From Onchocerca lupi (taxonomy: Eukaryota; Nematoda; Chromadorea; Rhabditida; Onchocercidae), in assembly GCA_028564675.1 (NCBI GenBank), contig JAOVVO010000460.1:1-64000 (forward strand): 64,000 nucleotides of DNA, read 5' to 3'. Position 1 is the first letter of the stretch. Every line of letters begins with the position of its first letter. Below, in pieces: positions 48,509 to 61,464 of the stretch. Below the pieces are notes generated by a model, which ran no database searches, was not told the origin of the DNA, and saw only the letters and a list, made by a program, of their open reading frames with translations. The position numbers and the translations under genes were made by a program.

Positions 48509-51500
48509 TTAATTTGAGGAAGCTTTTTTTTCTTTGCGGTCAGTAAGAGTACGTTTAGCTGAAAGCTGACGACGCATGCCGCTTTTCATCTTACACTTTC
48601 CACTTTCTTGAACAGTGTTGTCAAGCATCACCTTCGACATGAATTCTTGATTACGCGAAACTGGTTCCGGCGTTTCGACACGTGACATCTGGAAATAGCT
48701 ATTCTGTTCCATTAAACTACCAGAATTCTATAATAACTTCAAATTATCTAGAATATCAGAATTACAGAGGAAAATATCACAAATAAATATTCAGGAAGCT
48801 TCCAGCATTTCATGTCCTATAAAAGAAACTTGCAAGTATTTTTAATTGCATAACAATCCTGAAAAATTTACTGATGCACTCGTATTCGGAGATACCACTC
48901 CGCTAGAAGCAAGTGTCTTATCAGAATCGTCGCTTTCATAATTCTCGATATCCCCAGCTGATAAACCTCCTTCTAGTCCACTCGTCGCTGATGCGGGGGT
49001 CGACTGTGATTCATTCGTTTTTGCAGCTCGAGCGGCCGCTTGCTACATGAAGTAGAAAAAATAAGACCTCCGTTGAATGAAGTGAGAATCCTATTTGAAA
49101 ATTAACTAAAATGAAAAACAAATGTCTGAATGGTACCTTCTTTAACTTAGTTTGAATTCTACGAATCCGATTACGCTCATGATGCTGCAATCGTTTTGCC
49201 AAAACTCTGTAAAATATAACTTTCAGTTTTCTAGCGGCTTCAACAATATGTTTTGATTCTTAATATTGCATTTTTCCTTTTTTTTAATATATTTTTTGAT
49301 ACTGATGCTTGGAATAAATAAAATCTATTTTTTTTCGCTATTTATTTAATTCTCATAAGAGCAAAGATAAAACTTGAGCAACCTTACATCTCCTTTACAT
49401 ACATACTAAAGTTCCACTCAAAAAAGAAAAAGTACTCACCTTCTTTCTTCCATCACTGTTCGAATACGCTGGTTCAAACGTGATACTTCGTCACATAGTG
49501 CACCGTTTTTCTATATAACAAAAATCAGTAAAAGAATTTTAGTCATTTAGTTCTTAAATTTTGCTTTATTATCCATAATGAAGGAAAACAAGGAGGATTA
49601 ACTGAAAATGTATTGTCTAACACAGAAAATTATTTTAGGAAACTTAAAATAACATACAATAACAAGCGATTCAACCAGCCGCTTTATAAAGTACAGTTTC
49701 CGAATATATTGAGCTTCACGTGCGTAGGTTGCTACTTCATCATCAACCTGTGCCATTACCTCACGTAATGATTCAGAGAGACGACCATCATTTCCTATAT
49801 TATTCCAGCATCATAGGATTTTAAAGAAAATTTTTTGATGTCGAAATACAAAAAGCACTAAGCAGTGGTAAATAAAAATAAGATGTTAATAGACACACTG
49901 ATTAGTAAATTGCTGACTTCCTTGACATTGTTCTTAAACTAACATTTTTATAAAAAATTGTTTTTCGAAGAACTGAAAGCATTTATACTGTTAATATTTC
50001 CTAATCAAGTTAGCGCAGTACAAACTGCTCACCAGGAAGCACAGGTTGAGACGCGACCAATTCAGATGAACTTGACATCATGCTCAGTTCTGAACCACTA
50101 GTAGACGAACCAATTGCCTCAGTAAGAAGTGATTCAGAACTTGGCAAGGAGAATGAGTTATTACTAATCTGAACAGCGAATGCTTTTTGCGCATTGGGAG
50201 TATCCATTCCAACGTCATTCTTCGAGCATTCTTCCATTGTCTGAAATAAATTCTTATCTCAAACAATGAAGAACAAAGTAATTTCAATTTCTGAAAACCT
50301 GTGCAACTTGGTTCTCAATTCAAAATGATATATATTGAACCTCGACCAAAGATTAATCGCGCAATGCTGCTTGCTGCTTTACTTTGATGTTTTGAGATAG
50401 ATAAATTTAGACTAAGAAATTAAAAAAAAAAAAAAAAATTATAACATCAACGCACAAATCTGCTTGAAATACCAAATATTCTAAATTAAACCACCTGGGA
50501 TGTAATGATGGAGCCACCATTATTAGCTGTGCGAACGAACTGCCAAGATGGTTTCTCATCGCCGCTTCGAGGAACAACGTCTTTTCCAGCTCCAGTGTCT
50601 GCCAGTTCAATACGAGACTGAAATTAGCGAAGCGAACCATGCAAATATGGTTAGTAATAACTTTCTGTTTTGCTTAAGTCATAACGGAAATGCTATTTGC
50701 CAATTTTAAAAACATTTGCGGTAATAATGACCTGCTTCGGGAGACCAGCAATTCCATGAATTGGCAAAACATGGTCACTTTCTGTGATAATTTGTTGCGT
50801 GGCTGGCTCTGACTGTGTCCCAAGTACAGTAACACGGACCTGTGAAGCCGACATCATCGAATGGTTTCTGGAAATCAATGGAATAGATTTAAAAGCGAGC
50901 TATAATTTTTATATATCACAAGCAGAACCAAAGCATAATATGGAATGTTTGGAAAACTACAAAAAGAACAATAAGTACATAGGAAAAATTTCTAACAAAA
51001 ATGTTAACTAACAAAGAAATTGTTTGCCAAAAGTTCTTTAGCATAACAACGATTAGCAGGCATAAACCATTACTTAACTATAGTTAAAGAAAATTGATAT
51101 ATTCACGCATTGTTTGCAATTCATTAAAAAAGGGTTACGCTATGAACAGCACATTTAAATGGACGAGGGCACATGAATGTTTTGTCCAGTGGATATCAGC
51201 TAACAATAAAAAAAGAAATCTGAGCTTTTTCCAGTCACAATTTTGAACGTTGGTCATTTCCATATCCTCTTTTTTATTATTTTAATTCGTATAATTCTCT
51301 TACTATAAGACAAGGGGAATTGCTTATGCACCTGATACGAAGACAATTTTTGACGTCGCACAATTCAACAAAATTTACCGCCTCAAACATTACTATTAAT
51401 AGTTATACCAAGGTTTCTAATAATAAACTTTGTCAGCACTGCATTACAGCTATTGATTCAATTAAAGAAATCTGGAAACTGCTGATGTATGAACCATCCT

Positions 51501-54500
51501 TGGCATGTTAAAACATTCAAAAGTATCACAAAAGTATATGAAATGATAATACAACAGACACTTTCTTTTGCTTCTTACTTGCAAGATTCGCATATTATAG
51601 AAATTGTCTCATTCCAACTTCTTCATGTGGATCTAGCATTAATTTTTCCTAGACCAATTGAAGAAAAAAAGCGAATTTATGTAGTAAGAGTATACCTTTT
51701 TTTTGCTGGTGATTTCTTTTGAGCAATTTCAACCGACGTCTCAGCAATAGGTGTTGTGGTAGGAGATCGAGGATAAACCATGTTTCTTATCTAAATTAGC
51801 ACTCTCATTCAACTCATTACTTGATAATCTAACCAAATTTTCCAAGACATGCAAAAACAGAAAGTTATTTGCACATTTAATTACAATCGTCAAGCAATTA
51901 AACTTCTGGAGAAAAAAACCTGTGGAGGATTCGCACTAGATGAAGAATACTTCTGCGTTCTGATCTGATTGTAAACTGCAGCCGCACGCTGAATAGCTTC
52001 CTCATGAATATCAGTAAGACGTGGTTTCTGCGTGCAATACGATGGTGCTGTTTGATAAACTAGGTAAGACGTCGAAAACATTCAAAACAAATTACAATGA
52101 CTTCAAGTGATTTTGATAAATCCGATAAATTTTAGCAACTAATCTTGTCCCACTGTAATAAACAGTGGATATTACTCGAAAAAATAAATAAATAAAATGG
52201 TTTAATCTAAACCAAAATGATAGCGATATAGATACCAAATCCATTTGGTCACAGCTTTGGGATTATAAAGTTCGCAAGTTCTTAAAATTGATATGAAAAC
52301 ATAACATCCGAGCTTAAGTGCTCTAAAAATCTGTAGAGAGATCGCCAATATTACAGTAATTACAAAACAAAAGAAGCAAATACTACCATGGTTGTCATAA
52401 ATCGGCATTCTTCGAGCACGATCTGTCATAATTCGTGGTTTCTGAGGAGCTAAACGAGGAATGTATTGTTGTCGCGGCATCTGTGGAACTCGTGAAATAT
52501 TTATGGAAGGCAAAGGCGGTATATTCATCGACGGTGATACAGGCACATTTGTGGATGGCGACGCAGGTATATTCATCGATGGCGAAGTGAGTACATTCAT
52601 CGATGGCGATGTGGGTATATTCATTGATGGCGTTGCAGGTATGTTCACTGGCGCTGACACGAGCATGTTTGCTGGACCCGAGGATGGCAAATTTATGGTA
52701 GTTGACACCGGTAATATCTTATCTACAGCGGAAGATAACATGCCCGAATATTCGGTCATTAAATCGTCCTAAGCAAGTGAAAATGAGCAATTTAAGAGAA
52801 ACATAAACAAGTAAAATTTATATTGAAAATTTTTATGGCGAAATCTGAAACCTTACGAAACCTTCGGAATATTCCGAAGCAAACATTATTTATACCGATA
52901 ATGAAAAAACATATATTGTGAAGCAATTAATGAAAATAGAACTAATGTAGTCGACGAATTTTCTTTTCTTGTTTGCTTATGTTAGGATTAACATAAAAGT
53001 CATTTTTGTGAATAGTAACGCATGTCAGAATGAATTTCAAAAACCTTTGAGCATTCGAAAGGCTATGTTGAAAGTTGAGAAATCTAGCTCGTTGAGAAGA
53101 CAATTAGCAGATAAATTAAACAAAATAGTTAAACGTCTGGAAATGTGAATCTTTTTCGGGAGATCCATAAAATACCATATTCCACTCACAGAAGACCACT
53201 AAATTTAGAGAAGAGCATTAGTGATCCCGTGAAGGTGGGAATAGCCACACTAATACTACTATCGAGTAATCAGGTTCACTTTCAGAAACAAAAATAACCT
53301 TATCCATTTTCGTCTTTTCTTGCAAGGCTAATTGTTGCTGTAAGCGAGCTCTGTGTTGTTGTTGTTGTAAGTGCTGCCGTACAGTTGGTCCATCATCACT
53401 GACAACAGATATATTAGCAATCTGTCGGTTGGAACTACGTCCAGTTACCGGTAATAATGGTGAATACGTTCTGAAGAGCAATAAACTATTAGATAATAAT
53501 GAATGCAAAACATAGTAAGGCGAATGTGATAGTAAAATTTGATTATTACACAAAGGAAAAGAAAAGGTTGACTCTGATGATTAAAAATCAAATAGTTTGT
53601 ATACGTTTTAGTGCGACTATTAATAGCACGAGACGTTTGTAAGCGCTGAATGTTATAATCTGGTCGATTTTGCATCACCGGAGGCATTGCATTCAATGCC
53701 GGAACCGACTGTTGCACTTGCTGCGTTATTGCTGACGGAGGGTAAATTTGAAGTGCGGCAGTATTTGTCGAGTTGGGAATCGTATAAGCTATCCCTAAAA
53801 GAGAAAGGTTGTATGTTACATTAAATTCAGTACAAATCTGAATATATTATCAAAAGTCATCAGGATATTTTGTACTAACCATTAGAAACTGAAGACACAG
53901 GAATCCCGCTGCATACCTCAGACGACTGTTGTAAATTTGTCATAACTGTGATATGGTCGAATTGACTCCCTGATGCAGCCGTTGATTGTGGTGACATCTA
54001 CAAAACTATTCGGGAATATGATAAACCTTAAGTGATTCAATATACATCTTCCAAGACTCAACCACCATTTTGCTAAATATATTAAATTAAAATGTTTCTT
54101 AAATAAACATCAAGAATGCTACAGTTAGTAAAATGTAATAATTACCGAAAGTCAATTTATAAATAGAAGATCACAGATCATGTTCAAAAACTCATAAATA
54201 TTCAGCAGTTTAAACGATGACTATTCCACTGAAAATTAAAATGAACCTGATTTAATTGTTGGTAAGAAGCTGGTGTAGAAGCAGGTGGAATAGCTGACGT
54301 TGTCATGCCTACTGAATTTCCGATTAAAGGCTGATATTCTGAAAAGATAATATTTCAGATACGAGTATTCTCATCCGGATCATGGAATCTATCATTTTCC
54401 AATCCTCCATAAATATAAATTAAAAAAGTCATGAAAACACTGACTAATAGAAGCTCGACCAGAGAAAATTTTAGGTATATTTAGGCATACAGTCATTTTA

Positions 54501-55503
54501 TAAAAATTTGAAAAAATATCGTAAGAATCAGGGAAGAATAATAGAGATGTATCATGTGATAAATAGAAAGAAAAAGCTAATTCTCCATGGGATGAATGTA
54601 TGAATGAGCAGTTCTCAAGTAGCTCATGTCTTCAATCTTATTCTCATATTTCAGTAGGACGCTACCAGTCATGAACAAGGATTGGATTCAGTACCAAAAT
54701 TCCAATTTAATTACCTGACTAACGATTCTCTGAAAATTGTTCCGCACGACAAACGGAGGCGAAACATTTTAGGTCTGGATAAACTACAAAGTAGATTAGA
54801 TGGTAAACAATAAGATGACATAAATCATGCAAGTTCACGCGCTAAATATTATAGAGACATCAACAACAATCATCTGTGATTCGCATCAAGAATGAAATTA
54901 TGCGTGGAAATAAGATTAAAGCAAAAACAAACCTGAATAAACCGTCTGATAATTGCCTGCCTCGTTCAATTTATTTCCTTCGACGGTTACATTATTAAGA
55001 ATACTGTTCTGGCAGGTCTGAAACATTCCTCTGAACATCTTTCCCATCTAATTCACATCCTTTTCACCTACCAAAAATTATAATATATAATCAATATTTA
55101 CGCATATATAATGCATCATTATGAGGGAATGCTTAGAATAAGAACTGTTTGCTGAATATAAATCTCAAGAACATTATTTTACGTATAAAACCAAATTAGT
55201 AGAACAAAATACAATTCTTTTTCTCATTATCTTATGATAAGATTTTTAAGATATTTGATTTTTTATTTTTTTAAGATATTTGATTTTTTACCAAGAAAAC
55301 GATAAATTTATTCCACCTACTGATCTTATAAATAATATCCTAACTTGGCATCGTTTTCTTGGTAAAGTAGTCTTTTCAAATCTCATTTAAAAAAAAAATC
55401 GAACTTGATCGTAATCAGGAATAATGATATTATTAGCAATGAAACCACCATCAGCTGCAACTGTCTCCTGTTGATCGTTACCAAACATAGACATTGCATG
55501 CAT
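48509..55503 (-). CDS. Unidentified 835-aa low-complexity protein with a conserved-looking coiled coil
   Basis: Seventeen GT-AG exons: 55405-55503, 54933-55017, 54247-54338, 53880-53997, 53605-53794, 53299-53470, 52387-52768, 51920-52059, 51696-51790, 50732-50867, 50495-50617, 50033-50240, 49658-49794, 49440-49510, 49137-49206, 48872-49042 and 48509-48727; 2508 nt, 835 aa, phases closing. Residues 1-600 are Ser/Thr/Pro/Gln-rich, with a polyQ/His stretch (HLQQQQHRARLQQQLALQ) and eight-residue repeats (about 286-345). Residues 614-706 are helical and charged: AREAQYIRKLYFIKRLV, DEVSRLNQRIRTVMEERR, KRLQHHERNRIRRIQTKLKK. This K..L..N..L..R...ERR pattern faintly recalls TFPT/INO80F, an INO80 subunit, but the match is weak. 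A nuclear role is inferred from composition. The start is the first ATG after a TTCAG acceptor at 55518; an upstream coding exon is possible. Confidence 0.75.
52515..52680. repeat. 24-bp coding minisatellite (octapeptide repeat) in the 835-aa gene
   Basis: On the minus strand about seven imperfect 24-bp units encode variants of SPSMNIPx (for example TPSMNIPT, SPSMNVLT, SPSMNIPA, SPSTNVPV). All stay in frame, so the array expands the protein by eight residues per unit. Confidence 0.88.
55288..55365. repeat. 16-bp perfect inverted repeat in intron 1 of the 835-aa gene
   Basis: TTACCAAGAAAACGAT at 55288-55303 is exactly complementary to 55350-55365, with a 46-nt loop. Immediately upstream TTAAGATATTTGATTTTTT is present twice in tandem (about 55246-55288). 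Confidence 0.85.
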
Positions 55504-56280
55504 TGCTACTACGGTGCCTGAAGTATGCAATTAATTTGATGGAACTCAAAAACCGCGGCTTTACAAAAAAAGGAACGCAAGTACGAGAAAAAATGAAAGA
55601 AAAAAGTTAACCCAGAACAAGATAAAGTGCCGTTCACACAAATTTTATACAGGAAATGAAGACAGATAGTTATTTGAAAAGGACTGAAACAACCTCAAAA
55701 TCCGTGACCTGAAAATATTTTCAAGCTCCAATCTCCGCATGTACTTGAAACTAACTGAACAACATCTCAAATGCCTACAAAAATTGCAGCCTGAGAAACA
55801 ATCCTAATCCTAACATCATGTTTCATTTGCAAATGCAATAATTATAATTAAACTGAAAAATATAGAAATAAAGAGAAACGATGGCATAAACCTGAACAGC
55901 AATGAAAACAATGAAAACCCCAATTTTAATGTTTATCATACATACAATAGCAGTTCGATTAAGTATACAATCAATGTTGTAACATATACTAGAACTTTTT
56001 TTTTGAATACAGCACTGTTGGCTATCAATAACGATGCGGAATGACAAAGGAATTATTTATAAATTCAGGATATGGATTTTGGAAATTATAAGTTACAGAA
56101 AAAATCATTTAAAGTGAAAGAAAGTTTGGAAAATGTAAAATATTGAATAAAGAAATTTTTCAGAAATATGAAAAAATAATTAAGAAGTCTGCAATAATAC
56201 AGCGCAAAAATTACATGACATTCTGCGTCATAAGCAAATGAATAAAAATAAACGATTGAAATAAGTTCCTTAGTTATTGT
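55504..56280. other. Spacer between WBP2-like and 835-aa genes
   Basis: Both genes are on the minus strand with about 0.76 kb between the WBP2-like stop and the acceptor at 55518-55520. No exon was recognised. The arrangement would allow a nematode-type operon with trans-splicing of the downstream gene, but the gap is long. Confidence 0.45.
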
Positions 56281-57918
56281 TCAACTTTTGGTAGGAAGCG
56301 GCGGTGCATACGTCGGTTGCTGCGGAGCACTTGGCGAAATACCATGGCCTTGTAGCTGTCCTGCTGGTATCGGTGAATGATCTGGACCGATGCCCGAATA
56401 TGGTGGTGGAGCCTCGTACATATAAACATCACCAGCTAAACAACAAGAATCTGACGAATGAAATCAAAATATTCATTTATTAACTAGTCGCCAAAACTTC
56501 AATGGAAACACAATGCTTTGTCTAGAGTGTTTCCAGTGTTGAAGAGAGAAAATGTGAAAATTTGTGATAATGAAGATTTCAATAATTTAATTCTCATGAA
56601 AACTATGTAACAAATTCCTTGCTACAATAAAAAAAAAAAAGAAAAAAAAACAAAACTGTAACTTTGAAGAGTTATGGATTATGCCAAAAGTTTATCCAAT
56701 GGATAGTACCTGGTGGATGATTAGGAAAAGTATTTACTGGAGCCTGGAAACCATTATAATTTCCTCCTGGAGGTATATAATATGCTGGTGGTGCAGCAAA
56801 ATAATTTCCAGGAGGAGGAGCATAAGCTGGTGGTGAACCATACGGACGAAAGCGCTGCGCTGCAAATAGTTTTACTAATCATAAAAAGCCCATTTTTTGT
56901 TACTGTAGAAAAACAAAAGTTATATTTTGCTTTTAAACAAACCCATATCCACAGCCTTTAACATTGCCATTCCAAAGTCAATACATCCTCCTTTACTGAA
57001 TGTTAATTTCCAAGTCACCTCTCCATTCCAATTACCTAAAATGAGTTCTCATCGTTGAAAATTACACCAATAAATCAAGGAAAAGTGATGAATAATATTA
57101 AATGGGAAAAAAAAGTTATATTTTACTTTTAAACAACAAACAAATCCATTCTACGTCAAACTATAGCGTCTACAACCAAAGAAAATCTTCATCCATCCGA
57201 AGATTATATGGCTTCATCCAACGAATGTGACAGACTTAAAATTTACGAAATACTCACCGCCAGGTTGGGCTACAGCAATACCCTTCAAAAAATTAGCCCC
57301 AAAAACAGGTTGTTCAAGCTTCACATCCTTCATGCAATGGAATGGCATCGAAAATGATCGCAATGAATCATTTTTTCGATTAATGAAAATGACCTAAAAC
57401 AACCGATCCATAAATCCTGTTATAATTATTATAGAAAAAATCATTTTTTCGGTTGATGAAAGTGATCTAAAACATGCAAAAACGATAGATCTATAAATTC
57501 AGCAACATTTAAAATTGATATAGAGGAGAGAGAGAGAAAAAAAAGAAAATCATACACGATGACTAGTCAGGTATAAATTTCCGGATTTATTTCCTCTGAA
57601 GATATTATCTGGTCCATTCTCGAAATGGCAGTTCACTTGTTCTGTATAAAGTAATATCCTTCAAATATACAAATAATTATTGAAACAAAACATGGACAAA
57701 ATAATCAGACTGCCAGCTACTTTCTCAAAGTATATTTCATCTTTCCAAACTTATTTTAAATAATCGAAATTTCGGAACATGCTAAGGGCGAAATAAAAAT
57801 GTTATAAATAAAAACTTATTGTTTATTGTCATATAAACAAAGGCATGAAAACAAACATTTCTCCATTGTAAATCAATACTCCACGTCCATCGGGTGTGCT
57901 TGATGTATTCACTGACAT
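56281..57918 (-). CDS. WBP2: WBP2-like protein: GRAM domain plus PPxY motifs
   Basis: WBP2 is a GRAM-domain adaptor and transcription coactivator that binds WW domains (YAP, NEDD4-type ligases) through PPxY motifs. Six exons: 57857-57918, 57556-57658, 57258-57393, 56943-57035, 56710-56859 and 56281-56435; 699 nt, 232 aa, phases closing. The GRAM part is clear: GVLIYNGEMILLYTEQV, GNKSGNLYLTSHRVIFINRK, SLRSFSMPFHCMKDVKLEQP, VFGANFLKGIA, WNGEVTWKLTFSKGG. The Pro/Tyr-rich tail has three PPxY motifs: PPAY at 141-144 and 155-158, PPPY at 191-194. The start codon lies 9 nt after a TTTACAG acceptor (57930-57928), a candidate spliced-leader site. Intact, slightly shorter than the vertebrate protein. 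Confidence 0.9.
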
Positions 57919-60900
57919 TATTGATTACTGTAAAAAAAGAAAGAGAAACCAATTAGTTTTTCTTACCATAATTATATCATATTTAAGAAACATCTGATAT
58001 GTGACAAGAATGCTGAAGCTATGCATGTTGCATATAATTCATAGTTTAATATACATATTAACAACACAGAGATGAAGTAATACAATCCGAATACAGAGCT
58101 TCTTTTTCTGATTCAGGAAAAAATAATTGTTAGATAAGTTCATGAGTTTTTCTCAATGATAACCAAACATATTGCTACATTTATTTTACATCCATATATT
58201 GACGTTTATTTATTCAAAACGTTTTGACACTGAGCTTTGATGAATGATTTAGTTAATTGAATATGTTTAATGAATTATTTAGTTAATTGAATATGTTGCA
58301 GAAAGAAGTGGGATTCAGCGGAGAATTGCTGCATTAGGATTTATTCAATCGTTTATGACACAATGTCGAAAACCTATTTAATGATCCAGTTAATAATGAT
58401 ATCTAAAATAAATTAGATGATATAGGGCTAGAGACTGGTTAATCAAATTATGCTCATGTTTAAAGTTGAAAATTATATTTTTTAAAGTCGGAATAAAATT
58501 AATAGCAGCAATTTATTCTAGCTCGATGATCAAAGTAGCTTGAAGAAATATTATTCAGTGGTAAGGTAAAATTGGAAAGAATAATTTAAATCATAGTTTC
58601 ATGCACAGTTTTAATTAGTGTTAATTAGGAAGATATATGCGAAACAATTAAACTAATATTCACAATATTTTATTAATTTCAAGACCAAAACTTTACTGAT
58701 TATTTTAGTCGAAAAAGTTAATGTTTCAGATAAGTTATATATAATTGAAGAACAGAATACTGACATTAAATGTTCATAAATACATACAACGTTCTCGGTT
58801 TCTAGTGCTACTCAAAGAGCTCATCTGCCTTACTTATTACACTTGCAGAAAATCACCGAAATATAAGTACGCATAACTCTAATCCGTAGTCTTCACATAG
58901 GACATGTCAGCCTTCTTTAGAAAGTGCTCATCGTATTAGAGCCGCAAAATGTCTACGTGCAACAATTTTAACAAACATTTCACAGTGAGTTGGAAGCAAC
59001 CTCATGCTACCATTGACAATTCAGGAAAATATTCAATTATCATGAATTGCCGGTATTTGTATTGTTGCACTGTTGACAGGTGGTTCATTCATTCGTAAAC
59101 ATCATTATTTTTATTATTACTATTACCATCCCTAGCTCTCTGAACATCCCTTCAATTTCTTCATCACTTATATTTTCACTTCTTCGAACCTTTCTTACTA
59201 TTTGTTCTCTTCAAATACTCTTTCTAAATTTCACATTTTATTTTAATTCTGCTCCCTATCAAATCATTGTACTATTTCATTCCCTGATTATTCTTTGTCC
59301 ATCTATGGGAATGTACATTTACTAATCGGACCAAAGATCAACTGTGTGTTCTGTCTTCCTTCTTTCCCTCTATGTATGGGCGCTGTGCGGTATGTATAGT
59401 TGCGGATGACCGTTGCTGCGTTAACACGTATCGCTTCGGAAATGTTCGTTTACTTCATGAATTAATCAAAAGTTAAGTTCGACAAGTTTCGCTGTGAATC
59501 CCAGAAACTGCGAAATTAGCGGAAAGGTCGGAGAACACACATGAAATGTTCCCGACTTAATTTGGAAAAGTCGCGAAATAATGTGAATCCTATTTTAGAT
59601 AACTCATATCTTTTACCACGTGAAAAATCTCTCGCAATTACACAACAATAACATAAAGAAGGAAACGAGTGCGGAATGTCTCGCAGCTTAGAAGCTTCGA
59701 GAAATCTCGAGTTGTCCGCCATCCACTAGCTAGTGCTATGTCACATACTTTTCGAGTGTGGCGAACGACTGTTGGTCGAAAATAGGCTAATTTGCAAGAA
59801 GCCACAAGCCTTAAAGTTAATCACGTAAATCACAAGACAAGTGCAATAAGTAAGAAGTAGTATCAAGCTCTCGTCGGTTGTCGAAATCTCGCTAGATGAT
59901 GACGATGTTGTCACCGACCGTGTTGAGTTGGCATCGCAATGAAAACTACAACCATACTCATTATTTCACTTGTTAACGATTAACTTCGTGAAATGTTATC
60001 ATCATATTGAATTGGGCGTTGATAAGGGTTTGTCGAAGTGAGGCGTGAAGAGCAGATGGCGTAACGCAGTAAGAATTCATATGAATGACAGGAAGTAGAC
60101 AGGCTTTGTAATCAAGATATTTTTCGAAAAATGATAACTCTGAAAAGGATGACTCTTAGAAGGATCTCGATGACTTGTAACTTGTAGTGTTTGTAATTCA
60201 TTTCGATCTTTCGTATTCCATTTTTCATCAATTAGATAGTAAATTTTCTGTCCATCCATATTTAATTATTTATTTCCCATGCTTAATTTAGTATTATTCT
60301 ATGAGTAAATATAGGTATAGTTATTTCACATCATTAAATATTTCAATCTCAGTTACACCTAATTACTTGAAAACGTGAGCAGTCTTGGTGATAAAATCAG
60401 TGAATTGCGAGGGAGAATGAATTGAGTAAAAAGTGGAGTGAAGGTGCAGTCATGGAAATTGGGAAGATTGAAATCATACGAGATGTAGAGTAAAATATGC
60501 GTGATATACGTGGAAGTTCAATGACAAATTATGCGAGGTATTGGTTTGTGTGGAAGAAAATTAGAAAAGAATGTAGGATAATGACAGTAAAATATTGAGA
60601 TGTAATTTCAAGAAAATGAAGTGAATATTATGATGTATTTGAGAAAAAGAGAGGAAATAAAAATAGCTGGGATCGATTGTTCTGTTCAAAAAGAAGTTAG
60701 GCTTAGTGAAGCTGGTAATTCTATTGAAGAAGATTACAGGATAAACGAATATCAGATTATCATAATCTCGAACTTGTTCCTCTCGGTAATTTCCATACTG
60801 AGTATTTGGTGATCATGTGTAGACCTCATGAAGAAAATTGAATTGAGAAAATTTCCTGGATATTTAAATGTATGATAGGTTTCTCGTTCGAGTAGTTTTC

Positions 60901-61464
60901 TAGAATTTTCCTCAGAATTGTTAGTTCCTTATTAATTTTTTTTTCTACACGGAAAAGAAGTTTTGAAAATTCTGGTACCTTCTCAAGCAGTATGTATTTA
61001 GACAAGAAGTACTGATGAGTAGTGATAAAGGAAGTTTGAAATTTTATGCAAAATTAGTTCTCATTAGTGACAGTTTAGTTTTTCCCTCGTTTATTATAAG
61101 AGCTTATACTGCTTGAAATTAAGGTTTCTATTATGTGGAAGAACTTATATTGCATCAGGACAAGCAGATTATGGAATTTAGATTAGGAGACTTGTGGAAA
61201 TCAATTGAAATTAAATTTTTATTAAATTTTATAAAAAATTTTTGGTTAAATGTGCGGCCATAGAATTTCTCTTCATTGTACTTTTTACAGAAGGTTTTGA
61301 AGTTTCACTACTGAATTCTAAATCGATACAGCGTGATCTACGTTTGAATTAGGCAATATCCGTCTTTTGCTTTTCTTTGCCTTCATATGATTTATCGAAA
61401 ATGATTATGAATTTTCTATTATTTACTTCTAAATTTCATTCGTTCTTTTCAGATTTTTAAACGA
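57919..61464. other. Divergent intergenic region between WBP2-like and PRPSAP-like genes
   Basis: No exon with motif support. The part around 59380-60060 is less AT-rich than its flanks, with many CG-containing words (TCG, GCGAACGA), and holds a 68-codon minus-strand ATG frame (59516-59722, start MADNSRFLEASKLRD). It may contain 5' leader exons or a promoter for one or both genes. Confidence 0.45.
61450..61452 (+). promoter_or_regulatory. Candidate spliced-leader acceptor of the PRPSAP-like gene
   Basis: TTCTTTTCAG ends at 61452, 12 nt before the ATG at 61465. No upstream coding exon was found. Confidence 0.5.

Noticed and set aside
52461..52772. 103-codon plus-strand frame rich in FIDGD
   Set aside because: It is the antisense of the octapeptide minisatellite exon.
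59516..59722. 68-codon minus-strand frame starting MADNSRFLEA
   Set aside because: No similarity or convincing join to WBP2-like exon 1, so it is kept only as a note in the intergenic region.
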